From: Oscillospiraceae bacterium
Lineage (GTDB): Bacteria; Bacillota; Clostridia; Oscillospirales; Oscillospiraceae
Reading direction: 5' to 3'
NCBI GenBank assembly: GCA_015068495.1
Contig: SVKL01000006.1
Location: forward strand, 40,704-104,703
Length of the DNA stretch: 64,000 nt
Shown: positions 19,547-28,478 of the stretch, one piece after another
Layout: each line of letters opens with the position of its first letter
Position numbering within the stretch: position 1 is the stretch's first letter
Made by a program: the position numbers and the translations under genes
Notes under the pieces: generated by a model
The model's database searches: none
Told to the model about the DNA's origin: nothing
Seen by the model: only the letters and a program-made list of their open reading frames with translations

Positions 19547-20260
19547 TTATTCTGTTTCTGTTTTCTCTGCGTTTTCCTCTTGTGCGGCCTTTAAGAACGG
19601 GTCAAAAAGCTTTGCAAACAGCTTTGCATTCACGAATGCCACCACACCCGGGGCAAGCAGTACCCAAACAGGCGCTGTTCTCACCAGCACCTCAAGGGAG
19701 ATAAAGCCTAAAATCACAGGCAGCATATTCAAAACGAACACGATGACAGTGACTCCAAACTTCCGAGCAGACAGCAGTGCTGCATTGATAAGTGTCTGAC
19801 GAATGGTATTGAAAAACTGCGCCTGCATTGGATATGCGTAGAACATAATGCAAAGCATCCAAATCCCCATCACCAAAAACACCGTGCTGCTGAGATCGCC
19901 GCGGGAGGTGTTCATCGTTGCCATAATGAAGTAGTCTGCCAGCAGCACTGCGCCCACAACAAGAAACAGCAGGTTCATAATAACGCCCTGCTTAAAATTC
20001 TTTTTGAAGGCCTGAAAAAAGGCAGATGAAATTTTCACTTCCTCTTTCCTTGCCCATTTCAGCGCCACATAGTACATAGCAACCGTAGCCGGCCCGATGG
20101 TGAAAATCGGCAGGCAGCACACAAACCACAAAATGCTCAGAATCACCATATCTGTCATACGGGACAGCGCCGTCATAATGGGGCTATCCATATCAAACCA
20201 TTTGTTCATATTTCTTCCTCTGTTTTTTAGCAATATTCGGTAATATTGTACATCACCCAA
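19547..20260 (-). CDS. yesL: YesL family (DUF624) membrane protein
   Basis: 237 aa multi-TM; MDSPIMTALSRMTDMVILSILWFVCCLPIFTIGPATVAMYYVALK is typical of YesL. Confidence 0.8.
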   Translation of the reverse strand: MGDVQYYRILLKNRGRNMNKWFDMDSPIMTALSRMTDMVILSILWFVCCLPIFTIGPATVAMYYVALKWARKEEVKISSAFFQAFKKNFKQGVIMNLLFLVVGAVLLADYFIMATMNTSRGDLSSTVFLVMGIWMLCIMFYAYPMQAQFFNTIRQTLINAALLSARKFGVTVIVFVLNMLPVILGFISLEVLVRTAPVWVLLAPGVVAFVNAKLFAKLFDPFLKAAQEENAEKTETE

Positions 20261-20426
20261 TAGCAGAAATCAACAAAATTTTCTGTGAACAAAACAGCGC
20301 AGAGCCCTCGACAGAATTCCCTTGAATCCGTTCAGGCTCTGCGCTACTCTATCTTCAGGCGGACATTCTCCCCGAATGCGACAACCGCCACCCGCCGCTG
20401 TGCTTCTCCCACACAACGGCGGTTTT

Positions 20427-21932
20427 TTATTTTACGGGAATCAGCAAAACGCGGCTGTCCTCCGGCTCTGCATCCAAGTGGTTTGCTGACAAAATTGTTT
20501 CCACAGTAGAACTGTTTTCCTTCGCCACATCCCAAAGCCGGCGATTTCCTTTTCTGCACAAAATTAGACTGGGGCGGTTTGCATCCGGTTTTTCCGCTTC
20601 CCCTGCCTCAATGCCGGAAACTGTGGGTATTCCCTGTCCCGAGGTGACTACTGCAGCTGCGTTTATTTCCCCGCGAAGCTTTACTGTTCCCGGACCGGGA
20701 ACTGCCTGCGGTTTTCCCGCAAGGAATCTCTGGGGACTGACAATACTATCCTGAGAGGCTGCAATTATCCAGCTCCCCTCCCACGGCGTTTGCGTGCAGC
20801 AAAGCTCCCCTTCCGGATTGTAGTAGAGCATTTGAAAGTGACCGTGCATAGGCATTTCCACGCCGGTATCTGAGGGACGCGGCTGTACGTAGACCGGATA
20901 AAACGCCAAATCCACCACCTGCTGGGCATCTGCCTGCACAAATTGCTCAGCTTGAACATTTTGACCGATTTGGTCTAAAACAGACGGCAAGTATAAGGTT
21001 TCCTCCTGCAGAACAACGCTTCTGCAAGGGCTGTAGGCATCCTCTGCCACTGTCACCATTTCCCGGTCATAAAGCAGAAACTGTCCCAAAAGGCCGGCCT
21101 TTACCTGCAATGCGCCATTTTCATCCAGCAGCACATCCAAGCTTGTCACGCACAACCGGACACAGACGGATGCGTCTTGACTGTATTCGCCCTCCAAATC
21201 CACATACTGAGAGAAAGGCAAATCATAATCGCAGCTATAAAGTCTGTTATCATCCCCTCGGTAGAGGATGTGCAGACTTGCGTTTCCCCGAAACACCAGC
21301 TTCCCTGCCATCACCTTTTTTTCCATAATCTCCGGCTGCAGGCAGTAATACAGCAGCTTTTCCGGCTTTGCGCCGCCGGGGGCATTGAGCTGCTCCTCCA
21401 GCAAAAACGCCTTCTCCCCTGTTTCCTTTGGCAGCAGCATTGGATAGGTGGCGGTCAGGATTTCCATATCCTCCGGCAACTGACCGGGGGTAGCCACCTG
21501 CGCCTTATCCGACACCCACGCCTCACCGGATACGTCCAATGTGGCACGCACCATCAGCTTTCGGGCGGAGATACTGCGGGCATCCACACTTTTCAGCAGG
21601 CTCGACACCAGCATTTTTCCGTCGTAAAGGCTCTCCGGCAATTCCCATTTTACAGAGAACGGGATCCACGCCTCCACGCTGCGGACACCCTCCTCATTTT
21701 CCGGGGTATACAGTATCCACACCATCACGCCGCAGGACACTGCCATATGGTCGCCGTTCCATTCCTTACCCCGGACAATCACCTGCCCCCACGAGCCCAG
21801 CACACGTCCGATATCCGGCATACCCTCCGGCAGGCGCACCTCCAGTGTCTGCTCTTGTGTACGCAGACCGTCGGTCAGCTTCTGCAGGTATTCTACGGGG
21901 ATTTTATCAAACTGCATTTCCACGCAAATCAC
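20427..21932 (-). CDS. SPOCS (DUF3794) domain protein with C-terminal LysM
   Basis: Repeated SPOCS-like beta segments (ILTATYPMLLPKE; DAYSPCRSVVLQEETLYLP) and C-terminal LysM (KGNRRLWDVAKENSSTVETILSANHL). Confidence 0.8.
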   Translation of the reverse strand: MICVEMQFDKIPVEYLQKLTDGLRTQEQTLEVRLPEGMPDIGRVLGSWGQVIVRGKEWNGDHMAVSCGVMVWILYTPENEEGVRSVEAWIPFSVKWELPESLYDGKMLVSSLLKSVDARSISARKLMVRATLDVSGEAWVSDKAQVATPGQLPEDMEILTATYPMLLPKETGEKAFLLEEQLNAPGGAKPEKLLYYCLQPEIMEKKVMAGKLVFRGNASLHILYRGDDNRLYSCDYDLPFSQYVDLEGEYSQDASVCVRLCVTSLDVLLDENGALQVKAGLLGQFLLYDREMVTVAEDAYSPCRSVVLQEETLYLPSVLDQIGQNVQAEQFVQADAQQVVDLAFYPVYVQPRPSDTGVEMPMHGHFQMLYYNPEGELCCTQTPWEGSWIIAASQDSIVSPQRFLAGKPQAVPGPGTVKLRGEINAAAVVTSGQGIPTVSGIEAGEAEKPDANRPSLILCRKGNRRLWDVAKENSSTVETILSANHLDAEPEDSRVLLIPVK

Positions 21933-21987
21933 TCCTTATGGACTTCTGATACCAAAGCATATTCATCCACGGACAAGTTTATGCCAA

Positions 21988-22137
21988 TTATTTTCTGCGG
22001 CACACGGCAAAGCCCGAAAAGATTGCTAGAAGTCCCAGCAAGAGACAGAACAGACCGCTTTCCAGCCACGTTCCTACGATCACACCGAAGCCAAATGCCA
22101 GCAGGATACAGCCCCAAAGCTGATTACGTCGGCACAT
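21988..22137 (-). CDS. 49-aa membrane small protein
   Basis: ATG 22137 to TAA 21988 gives MCRRNQLWGCILLAFGFGVIVGTWLESGLFCLLLGLLAIFSGFAVCRRK: two TM segments flanked by CRR; SD-like AGGGGGTG 5 nt upstream. Too short for the supplied ORF track. Confidence 0.65.
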   Translation of the reverse strand: MCRRNQLWGCILLAFGFGVIVGTWLESGLFCLLLGLLAIFSGFAVCRRK

Positions 22138-22172
22138 AAAAACACCCCCTGCAAAAGTCTATGCAGGGGGTG
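22138..22172 (-). terminator. Hairpin + U5 after livF; possible SD-sequestering hairpin for the smORF
   Basis: Perfect 11-bp stem CACCCCCTGCA/TGCAGGGGGTG, 8-nt loop, then TTTTT immediately before ATG. Confidence 0.7.
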
Positions 22173-22179
22173 ACTGAAT

Positions 22180-22890
22180 TTAACCGCCAAGATATGCTTT
22201 GCGTACCGCATCGCTTTGGGCAAGCTCTGCGCCGGTACCGCTAAGCATAATGCTACCGGTTTCCAAGACATAGGCACGGTCTGCAATCTGCAGCGCCTTA
22301 TTGGCGTTTTGCTCAACAAGCAAAATGGTTGTGCCCGCCTTGTGCAATTCTTTGATAATGTCAAAAATCTGATCCACCAGAATGGGCGCAAGACCCATAG
22401 AGGGCTCGTCCAGCATCAGCAGCTTGGGGTTGCTCATCAGCGCACGGCTCATAGCCAGCATCTGCTGCTCACCGCCGGAAAGGGTGCCGGCAATCTGGTT
22501 GCGGCGCTCTTTTAATCTGGGAAACAGATCGAACATTTTGTCCAAATCGTCTTTGAACTGTTTCTGGTCGTTCTTGGTAAATGCGCCCATCATCAGATTC
22601 TCATAGACCGTCAGCTCCTGAAAAATTCGCCGGCCCTCGGGAACTTGGGTCATACCAAGCTTTACGATTTTATGACAGGGGGTCTTTGTAATGTCGGTGC
22701 CGTCAAAGGTGACAACGCCGCTCTTCTTGGGGATAATGCCCACAACGCTTTGCATCATGGTAGTCTTACCGGCTCCGTTGGCGCCAATCAATGCAACAAT
22801 TTCGCCTTCGTTGACTTGGAAGCTAATCCCCTTCAGCGCACAGATAACGCCGTAATACACTTCCAAATCCTTTACTTCTAACAATGCCAT
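22180..22890 (-). CDS. livF: Branched-chain amino acid ABC transporter ATP-binding protein
   Basis: Walker A GANGAGKTT, signature LSGGEQQML, Walker B LLMLDEPSMGLAP; LivF-type. Confidence 0.95.
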   Translation of the reverse strand: MALLEVKDLEVYYGVICALKGISFQVNEGEIVALIGANGAGKTTMMQSVVGIIPKKSGVVTFDGTDITKTPCHKIVKLGMTQVPEGRRIFQELTVYENLMMGAFTKNDQKQFKDDLDKMFDLFPRLKERRNQIAGTLSGGEQQMLAMSRALMSNPKLLMLDEPSMGLAPILVDQIFDIIKELHKAGTTILLVEQNANKALQIADRAYVLETGSIMLSGTGAELAQSDAVRKAYLGG

Positions 22891-22894
22891 AGGA

Positions 22895-23665
22895 TTATCC
22901 TCCGATATACGCTCTGATAACCTCGGGGTCCTGCAGAGCGGCCTTGGTTTCGCCTTGGGCCAGCACAGTACCGAAGTTCAGAACTGTGAGTTCATCGCAC
23001 AGACCCGAAACAAATTTCATATCGTGCTCAATCAGCAAAATCGTCACATTATATTGCTCGCGGATTGTGCGGATAATATCCATCAGCTCTTGTGTCTCCT
23101 GAGGATTCATACCGGCAGCAGGCTCATCCAAGCAAAGGAGCTTCGGGTTTGTTGCCAAAGCTCTTGCAATTTCCAGCTTACGCTGCTTGCCGTAAGGCAG
23201 ATTGCAGGCCAAATTGTTCCGATCCTCCAGCAAGCCAACCACGTCCAAAATTTCCTTGGCGCGCTGGCGCATTGCCTTTTCCACTTTGAAATGCCGGGGA
23301 AGGCGAAGCAGGCTGGTAAACAAACCGCATTTGTATTCCGGCTGGTTATGAAGACCAACCATAACATTCCGAATGACGGTCATATTATTGAACAGACGAA
23401 TGTTCTGGAAGGTACGGGCAACGCCCTTGTGATTGATCACTTCCTGGCTTTTACCGGTGAGATTCTCACCGCACAGATAGAACGAACCGGTGGTGGGCTT
23501 GTACACACCCGTAATCATATTGAACACCGTTGTTTTTCCTGCGCCGTTGGGGCCCACAAGACCGTATAGCTGCTTTTCATGAATCTCAAGATTCAGATTT
23601 TGCACAGCCTTCAGTCCGCCAAAGGAAATGCCCAAATTTTCAATTTTCAGTACAGGCTCTGCCAT
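22895..23665 (-). CDS. livG: Branched-chain amino acid ABC transporter ATP-binding protein
   Basis: GPNGAGKTTVFNMITGVYKP, ATNPKLLCLDEPAAGMNPQET; LivG-type. Confidence 0.95.
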   Translation of the reverse strand: MAEPVLKIENLGISFGGLKAVQNLNLEIHEKQLYGLVGPNGAGKTTVFNMITGVYKPTTGSFYLCGENLTGKSQEVINHKGVARTFQNIRLFNNMTVIRNVMVGLHNQPEYKCGLFTSLLRLPRHFKVEKAMRQRAKEILDVVGLLEDRNNLACNLPYGKQRKLEIARALATNPKLLCLDEPAAGMNPQETQELMDIIRTIREQYNVTILLIEHDMKFVSGLCDELTVLNFGTVLAQGETKAALQDPEVIRAYIGG

Positions 23666-24807
23666 TACGTATCCTCCTTCCACTGGGAATCGGGATCATA
23701 GGGAGACTTGGTCTGAACATCCACAGACAGCACCTCATCCACCATAATCTTGGTGGGCACACGATCCCATTTGGCTTCGTCATCGTGGATATGCGCCGGA
23801 TCATGCCGTCTGAGCTTGGCGAAGAGATTTTTTACACTCCATTTTTCCCGGAAGGCTTTCAGGCCGGGCGCATTTCTGTAAATCACCAGCAGAATCATCA
23901 CCAGCGCATACATCAGGCCGCGCAGCACAGCCAAATCGCCGGTAAGGATAATCTGCAATTCTTCGTTCAGATATGTAATCAGCACAGCAGAAATCAAGCT
24001 GCCGGGCAGACTGCCCATTCCGCCCAAAACCACCATAACCAGAATCTCAATAGAATAGTTATAGTCGAAGGTTGTGGGCTGGACCTTGCTTTGGGTAAAT
24101 GCGAACAGCACACCGGCAATACCGGCAAAGAATGCGGAAATGGTAAATACCATCAGTTTATACTTGGTAACGTTGATGCCGGTGGCGCGGGAAGCGATCT
24201 CACTGTCACGGATAGCAGTTACTGCGCGGCCGTGCTTGGAGCGAATCAGATTCTGAATCACCGCCAAAGTAATAATCACCAACACAAAACCTACAATAAA
24301 CAGGTAGTGCCGTTCAAAGCGAATGGCAGTCAAGCCAAGGCTGCCGCCGAACATCTCATCCGGCAGGTTTTCAAACAGGGAGCGGACAATCTCACCAAAG
24401 GCGAGGGTAACGATTGCCAGATAGTCGCCCCGCAAACGCAAGGCAGGCAGGCCGATGATGACGCCGCATACTGCAGCAGCAGCGCCACCCACCAGCAAGC
24501 AGATGAGCAGCACCAGCAGCTCATTGCCGGGGCCCATAGACGCTGTCAAGGCAACTGCTGCCTTTGCGCCCAAGAATGCGCCCACACACATAAAGCCTGC
24601 GTGGCCCAAGGACAATTCGCCCAAGAAGCCAACCACCAAATTCAGTGAAACTGCCAAAATCATTGCGATGGCAGCTTTTTCCAGCAAAATGGTGGTAATA
24701 CGGTTTAAGTTCTTTTGGAGTCCGAAGAAGCCGAAATAGCAGGTCACCGCAATCAGCACCACATAGATAAGGTAGTGCTTCCATTTAATATTCTTCAGTT
24801 TGCTCAT
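23665..24807 (-). CDS. livM: Branched-chain amino acid ABC transporter permease
   Basis: Multi-TM; LGGMGSLPGSLISAVLITYL; LivM-type. Confidence 0.93.
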   Translation of the reverse strand: MSKLKNIKWKHYLIYVVLIAVTCYFGFFGLQKNLNRITTILLEKAAIAMILAVSLNLVVGFLGELSLGHAGFMCVGAFLGAKAAVALTASMGPGNELLVLLICLLVGGAAAAVCGVIIGLPALRLRGDYLAIVTLAFGEIVRSLFENLPDEMFGGSLGLTAIRFERHYLFIVGFVLVIITLAVIQNLIRSKHGRAVTAIRDSEIASRATGINVTKYKLMVFTISAFFAGIAGVLFAFTQSKVQPTTFDYNYSIEILVMVVLGGMGSLPGSLISAVLITYLNEELQIILTGDLAVLRGLMYALVMILLVIYRNAPGLKAFREKWSVKNLFAKLRRHDPAHIHDDEAKWDRVPTKIMVDEVLSVDVQTKSPYDPDSQWKEDT

Positions 24808-25679
24808 ACCTTTTCCCTCCTCTTCTTACCCAAAATGCCGGAGGGACGTACCAACAAAATAACAATCAAAATAGAAAACTCAATGGCAACCGTAAAGGGT
24901 GCAATCACAGCATTTGTCTGAGCAACAGATTCTACAATGCCCATCAAGATACCGCCAAGCATTGCGCCAGGAATGGAGCCGATGCCGCCGATAACCGCAG
25001 CAGTAAAGGCCTTGATACCGGGCATTGCGCCTAAGGTGCTGTTCACAGGGGGAGATTTCAAAACCATAAAGAAGCCGGCAAAGGCTGCCAGCGCAGAGCC
25101 GATAGCAAAGGTAATTGTGATAATGAAATTCACATTGATACCCATCAGCTGCGCCGCATCCCGGTCCTCCGAAACGGCAATCATTGCCCGGCCGATGCGG
25201 GTGTACTTTACAAACAGGGTCAGCGCCGTCATAATCACTGCGGAGCATACCAGTGTTACAACGGTATAGGCAGAAATTTGGAAAGAGCCGATACTGATCT
25301 TGCCCAGCTCGAACAAGCGAACCATCCGGTCAGCAGAGCCGAAGATAATCTGAGCAACGCTCTGCAGCAGATAGCTCATACCGATTGCCGTAATCAGCAC
25401 CGCCAAAGGCGATGCGCCCCGCAAGGGCTTATACGCCAGCTTTTCAATGGTCACGCCAAGCACCGCGCAGCAGATAATTGCCATCAGCAGCGCCAGCAAG
25501 GGATTCCAGCCCATTGTAACAGCTGTAACATACAGCGTGTAGCCGCCCACCATAATGACATCACCGTGGGCAAAGTTCAGCATTTTCGCAATGCCATAAA
25601 CCATAGTATAGCCCAGCGCAATCATTGCATATGTACTGCCGGAGCTTAAACCATTCAATAATGTTTCTAAAAAATTCAT
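24804..25679 (-). CDS. livH: Branched-chain amino acid ABC transporter permease
   Basis: LLNGLSSGSTYAMIALGYTMVYGIAKMLNFAHGDVIMVGGY; LivH-type. Confidence 0.95.
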   Translation of the reverse strand: MNFLETLLNGLSSGSTYAMIALGYTMVYGIAKMLNFAHGDVIMVGGYTLYVTAVTMGWNPLLALLMAIICCAVLGVTIEKLAYKPLRGASPLAVLITAIGMSYLLQSVAQIIFGSADRMVRLFELGKISIGSFQISAYTVVTLVCSAVIMTALTLFVKYTRIGRAMIAVSEDRDAAQLMGINVNFIITITFAIGSALAAFAGFFMVLKSPPVNSTLGAMPGIKAFTAAVIGGIGSIPGAMLGGILMGIVESVAQTNAVIAPFTVAIEFSILIVILLVRPSGILGKKRREKV

Positions 25680-25739
25680 ATGACCAACCTTTTTACTACG
25701 TTACCGTAATTTACCCCGGACAACTTCCCGGGAACGGAC

Positions 25740-25770
25740 AATTTGCCGGCGATTCGCACGCCGGCAAATT
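25740..25770. promoter_or_regulatory. Strong intercistronic stem-loop between livJ and livH
   Basis: Perfect 12-bp stem AATTTGCCGGCG/CGCCGGCAAATT with 7-nt loop, no U-tract on the minus strand. Confidence 0.6.
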
Positions 25771-25780
25771 GAGAAATATT

Positions 25781-26923
25781 TTACTTCAGGTTGTACTTAA
25801 CAGCACCCTTATCAACAGTACCGTCAGCATTCCACTTAATGTCAGTACCGGTAGCGCCCTTTGCCAAGGTGTAACCGCCGGTGAACTTAGCCTTCAGCAT
25901 ATCGCACAGGTCGGAAGCGGAGGTCTCGGGAGTTACGTCCTTACCCTCGTCAGCCAGCTGCTTCAAAGCACCGTAGATTGCGTAGATGCAGTCATATGCG
26001 GAAGCGCCGAACTGATTCAGCGTGTCGGTGCCGAACTTCTCGGTGTACTTCTTAACGAAGTCAGCGGCAGCGCCCTCTGTGGCAGTTGCATCGAAGTGGC
26101 TCAGCATAGAAACTTCCTGAGGAATGGTAGCCAAATCCAGCTGACCGGCCAGACCGTCGAAACCGTCGCAGCCGTAGTATGTTGCATCAGCGGCAATCTC
26201 AGCCTTAGCCTGCTCCATAAACACAGCGGCGGGCTGGTAGTAGATGGGCATAAAGATGAACTTGCATTCCTTCAGCTTGCTGATCTGGGTGGAGAAGTCA
26301 GTAGAGGTTGCTTCGGTGAAGCTGGTCTCAACCACTTCGATAGAATCGTTCAAATTGTCCTTGAACTGCTTGTAGATACCGTCGGAGTAGCTATCGTCGG
26401 AACGGTAGAACACACCAATCTTGGTCAGGCCTGCATTGTTGACGTAGTCAGCAGCAACGGCGCCCTGGTTGCCGTCAGCAAAGCACATCTGGAAGCCATT
26501 GTCGAATTCGGGAATCTTGTCACCGGAGGCAGAGGGAGTCAGGAAGAAAACATTGTCTTCCTTAGCCAGAGTCTTGAACTCCTCGCCGGGAGCGGTGGTA
26601 ACAGTACCCAAAGAAACCTGCATACCCTCGTTCATCAGGTTTGCATAGTTGGTGGAAACCTTAGTGGCATCGTGCTGGTCATCGGTGGCAATCAGCTTGA
26701 AGTTGTAGCCGTTTAAGCCGCCTGCAGCGTTGATTTCATCAACTGCCATCTGTGCGGAATTCTTAACCGCAACACCGTAAACAGAAGCGCCGCCAGTCAG
26801 AGGGCCGGAGAAGCCGATTACAATCTCGGTGTTCTTGGTCTTGTTATCAGCCTTGTTGCCGCAGCCGGCAAACATTGCAGCTACCATCACAGCAGCCAAC
26901 AGAATTGCGAGAAACTTTTTCAT
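25781..26923 (-). CDS. livJ: Branched-chain amino acid ABC transporter substrate-binding protein
   Basis: Lipoprotein signal MKKFLAILLAAVMVAAMFAGCG; IGFSGPLTGGASVYG; LivJ/K type. Start at 26923. Confidence 0.93.
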   Translation of the reverse strand: MKKFLAILLAAVMVAAMFAGCGNKADNKTKNTEIVIGFSGPLTGGASVYGVAVKNSAQMAVDEINAAGGLNGYNFKLIATDDQHDATKVSTNYANLMNEGMQVSLGTVTTAPGEEFKTLAKEDNVFFLTPSASGDKIPEFDNGFQMCFADGNQGAVAADYVNNAGLTKIGVFYRSDDSYSDGIYKQFKDNLNDSIEVVETSFTEATSTDFSTQISKLKECKFIFMPIYYQPAAVFMEQAKAEIAADATYYGCDGFDGLAGQLDLATIPQEVSMLSHFDATATEGAAADFVKKYTEKFGTDTLNQFGASAYDCIYAIYGALKQLADEGKDVTPETSASDLCDMLKAKFTGGYTLAKGATGTDIKWNADGTVDKGAVKYNLK

Positions 26924-27020
26924 AAATATTACTCCTTTTCTTTTCGCTTTTATATAAAGAAGCGGAGGTGCGTAGCGCACACGTTTCCTCATAACGGAAC
27001 TGGATTTCCAATGTTCCTAC

Positions 27021-27049
27021 ATTGTATCCCATACGCGTACATTTGTCAA
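27021..27049 (-). promoter_or_regulatory. sigmaA promoter of liv operon (TTGACA-17-TACAAT)
   Basis: -35 27044-27049, -10 27021-27026. Confidence 0.7.
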
Positions 27050-27113
27050 CCCACAAAATACACTTTTTATGAGGAATCTCATTTTTTCTTTTTGTCTATT
27101 TTTCACAAAGCCG

Positions 27114-28478
27114 TCACTTCAGCGCCTGCTGCACCGCTGCGAGCACCTTGGCGGCAATGGGAACGCATACGGTTTTTCCGTAGCCGGCATCCTCCACGCA
27201 GACCATAAATGCCAACGGCAGCTCCTGACTGTCCACAAAGCCGGTGAACATTGCATTGGGCTTCTTGCCACCATCCACTTCGCCGGTTCCGGTTTTTGCA
27301 CCTACGGTAAGTCCCGGGAAGTTCTCCGCGCCATACTTGGTATCCACGTTATTCTGCAGATAATCCCGCAAAACGGCGGCGGTTTCCTTGGACATAATCC
27401 GCTGGCCTGCCTTAGGCTTAGCATCGTAGGTGCGATGACCGTCTACCGATATTTCCTCCACAAGGTAGGGCATTGTCACCTTGCCGTCATTGGCAACTGC
27501 CCCCATAAAGGTTAAAAATGCGCAGGGATTTACCAAATCCCGATGCTGTCCGATACTTGCCCAAGCCAGATTCAAGTCCGCTGCTGCTACAATTTCAAAA
27601 TTCCCCTTTGCGGTGGTAACGCCGTCAAAGGTAACCGCATCTGTAATCCCAAAGCGCTCCACATAGCGCGTCAGCGTGTCTGCGCCCAGCTGCAGAGCAA
27701 TCTCCGCAAAGGCGCAGTTGCAGGAATTACAAAAGGCCTGCTTCAGGGTTTGCTCCCAGTGTGCATCCTCACAGGTAATTTTTTCGTTACCAATTTTATA
27801 TTCCCCTGTACAGGCAAAGGTCTGATTCACAATTTCCGGATTGGTTTCCAGCGCAGCCGCCAGAGTCACAATCTTAAAAATAGAGCCGGGAATATAGCTG
27901 GATTGGGTAAACCGGTTCACATACAAGCCCTTATACTGCTCATCCTCTTCCGAAAAATCGGGCACATTGTCCGGGTCGTAGGTAGGGGTGGTCACGGCGC
28001 ATAAAAGCTGACCGGTTTTGTAGTTAAATACCGCCACCGTACCCTTATACTCCCCCATTGCCTCCAGCGCCGCCATCTGCACCTTGGCTGACAGGGTAAG
28101 CTCTGCCACGCCGCCGGTCTGTCCGTAGTTATACACGCCGTTTACCACATCAAAGCCTGCCATTTCGGCGGCATAATGGGACAGCGACGGCGCACTGATA
28201 CTGCCGTACCGATCGCCTACCCAATGGACCGTGGATTGCCGCAGGGGCAGCAGATTGGAATATTCCCGACCGTCGTTTAAGTCCAAAAGCAACGCGCCAT
28301 CTCTGTCGGTGACCACACCGCAGCCGATGTTGCCGCCGTTATACACGTGGGGTGAGCCGGGGAATATCGCCCAATCATCCGCTTTTATAAAGTATTCTGC
28401 CAAAAAGAACACAAAGCCGCCAAGCAAAACCAATACAAACAGGATCAGCGCCATTGTCCGAGATGCAATTCTATTCAT
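27114..28478 (-). CDS. Penicillin-binding protein, class B transpeptidase (PbpA/FtsI-like)
   Basis: SxxK motif SSYIPGSIFKIVT, SxN-type motif SCNCAF, KTG motif VGAKTGTGEVDGG. Confidence 0.88.
   Translation of the reverse strand: MNRIASRTMALILFVLVLLGGFVFFLAEYFIKADDWAIFPGSPHVYNGGNIGCGVVTDRDGALLLDLNDGREYSNLLPLRQSTVHWVGDRYGSISAPSLSHYAAEMAGFDVVNGVYNYGQTGGVAELTLSAKVQMAALEAMGEYKGTVAVFNYKTGQLLCAVTTPTYDPDNVPDFSEEDEQYKGLYVNRFTQSSYIPGSIFKIVTLAAALETNPEIVNQTFACTGEYKIGNEKITCEDAHWEQTLKQAFCNSCNCAFAEIALQLGADTLTRYVERFGITDAVTFDGVTTAKGNFEIVAAADLNLAWASIGQHRDLVNPCAFLTFMGAVANDGKVTMPYLVEEISVDGHRTYDAKPKAGQRIMSKETAAVLRDYLQNNVDTKYGAENFPGLTVGAKTGTGEVDGGKKPNAMFTGFVDSQELPLAFMVCVEDAGYGKTVCVPIAAKVLAAVQQALK

Noticed and set aside
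20344-20559. 71-aa minus-strand ORF overlapping the SPOCS/LysM gene end
   Set aside because: Overlaps a well-supported gene and hairpins; repeat-derived translation.
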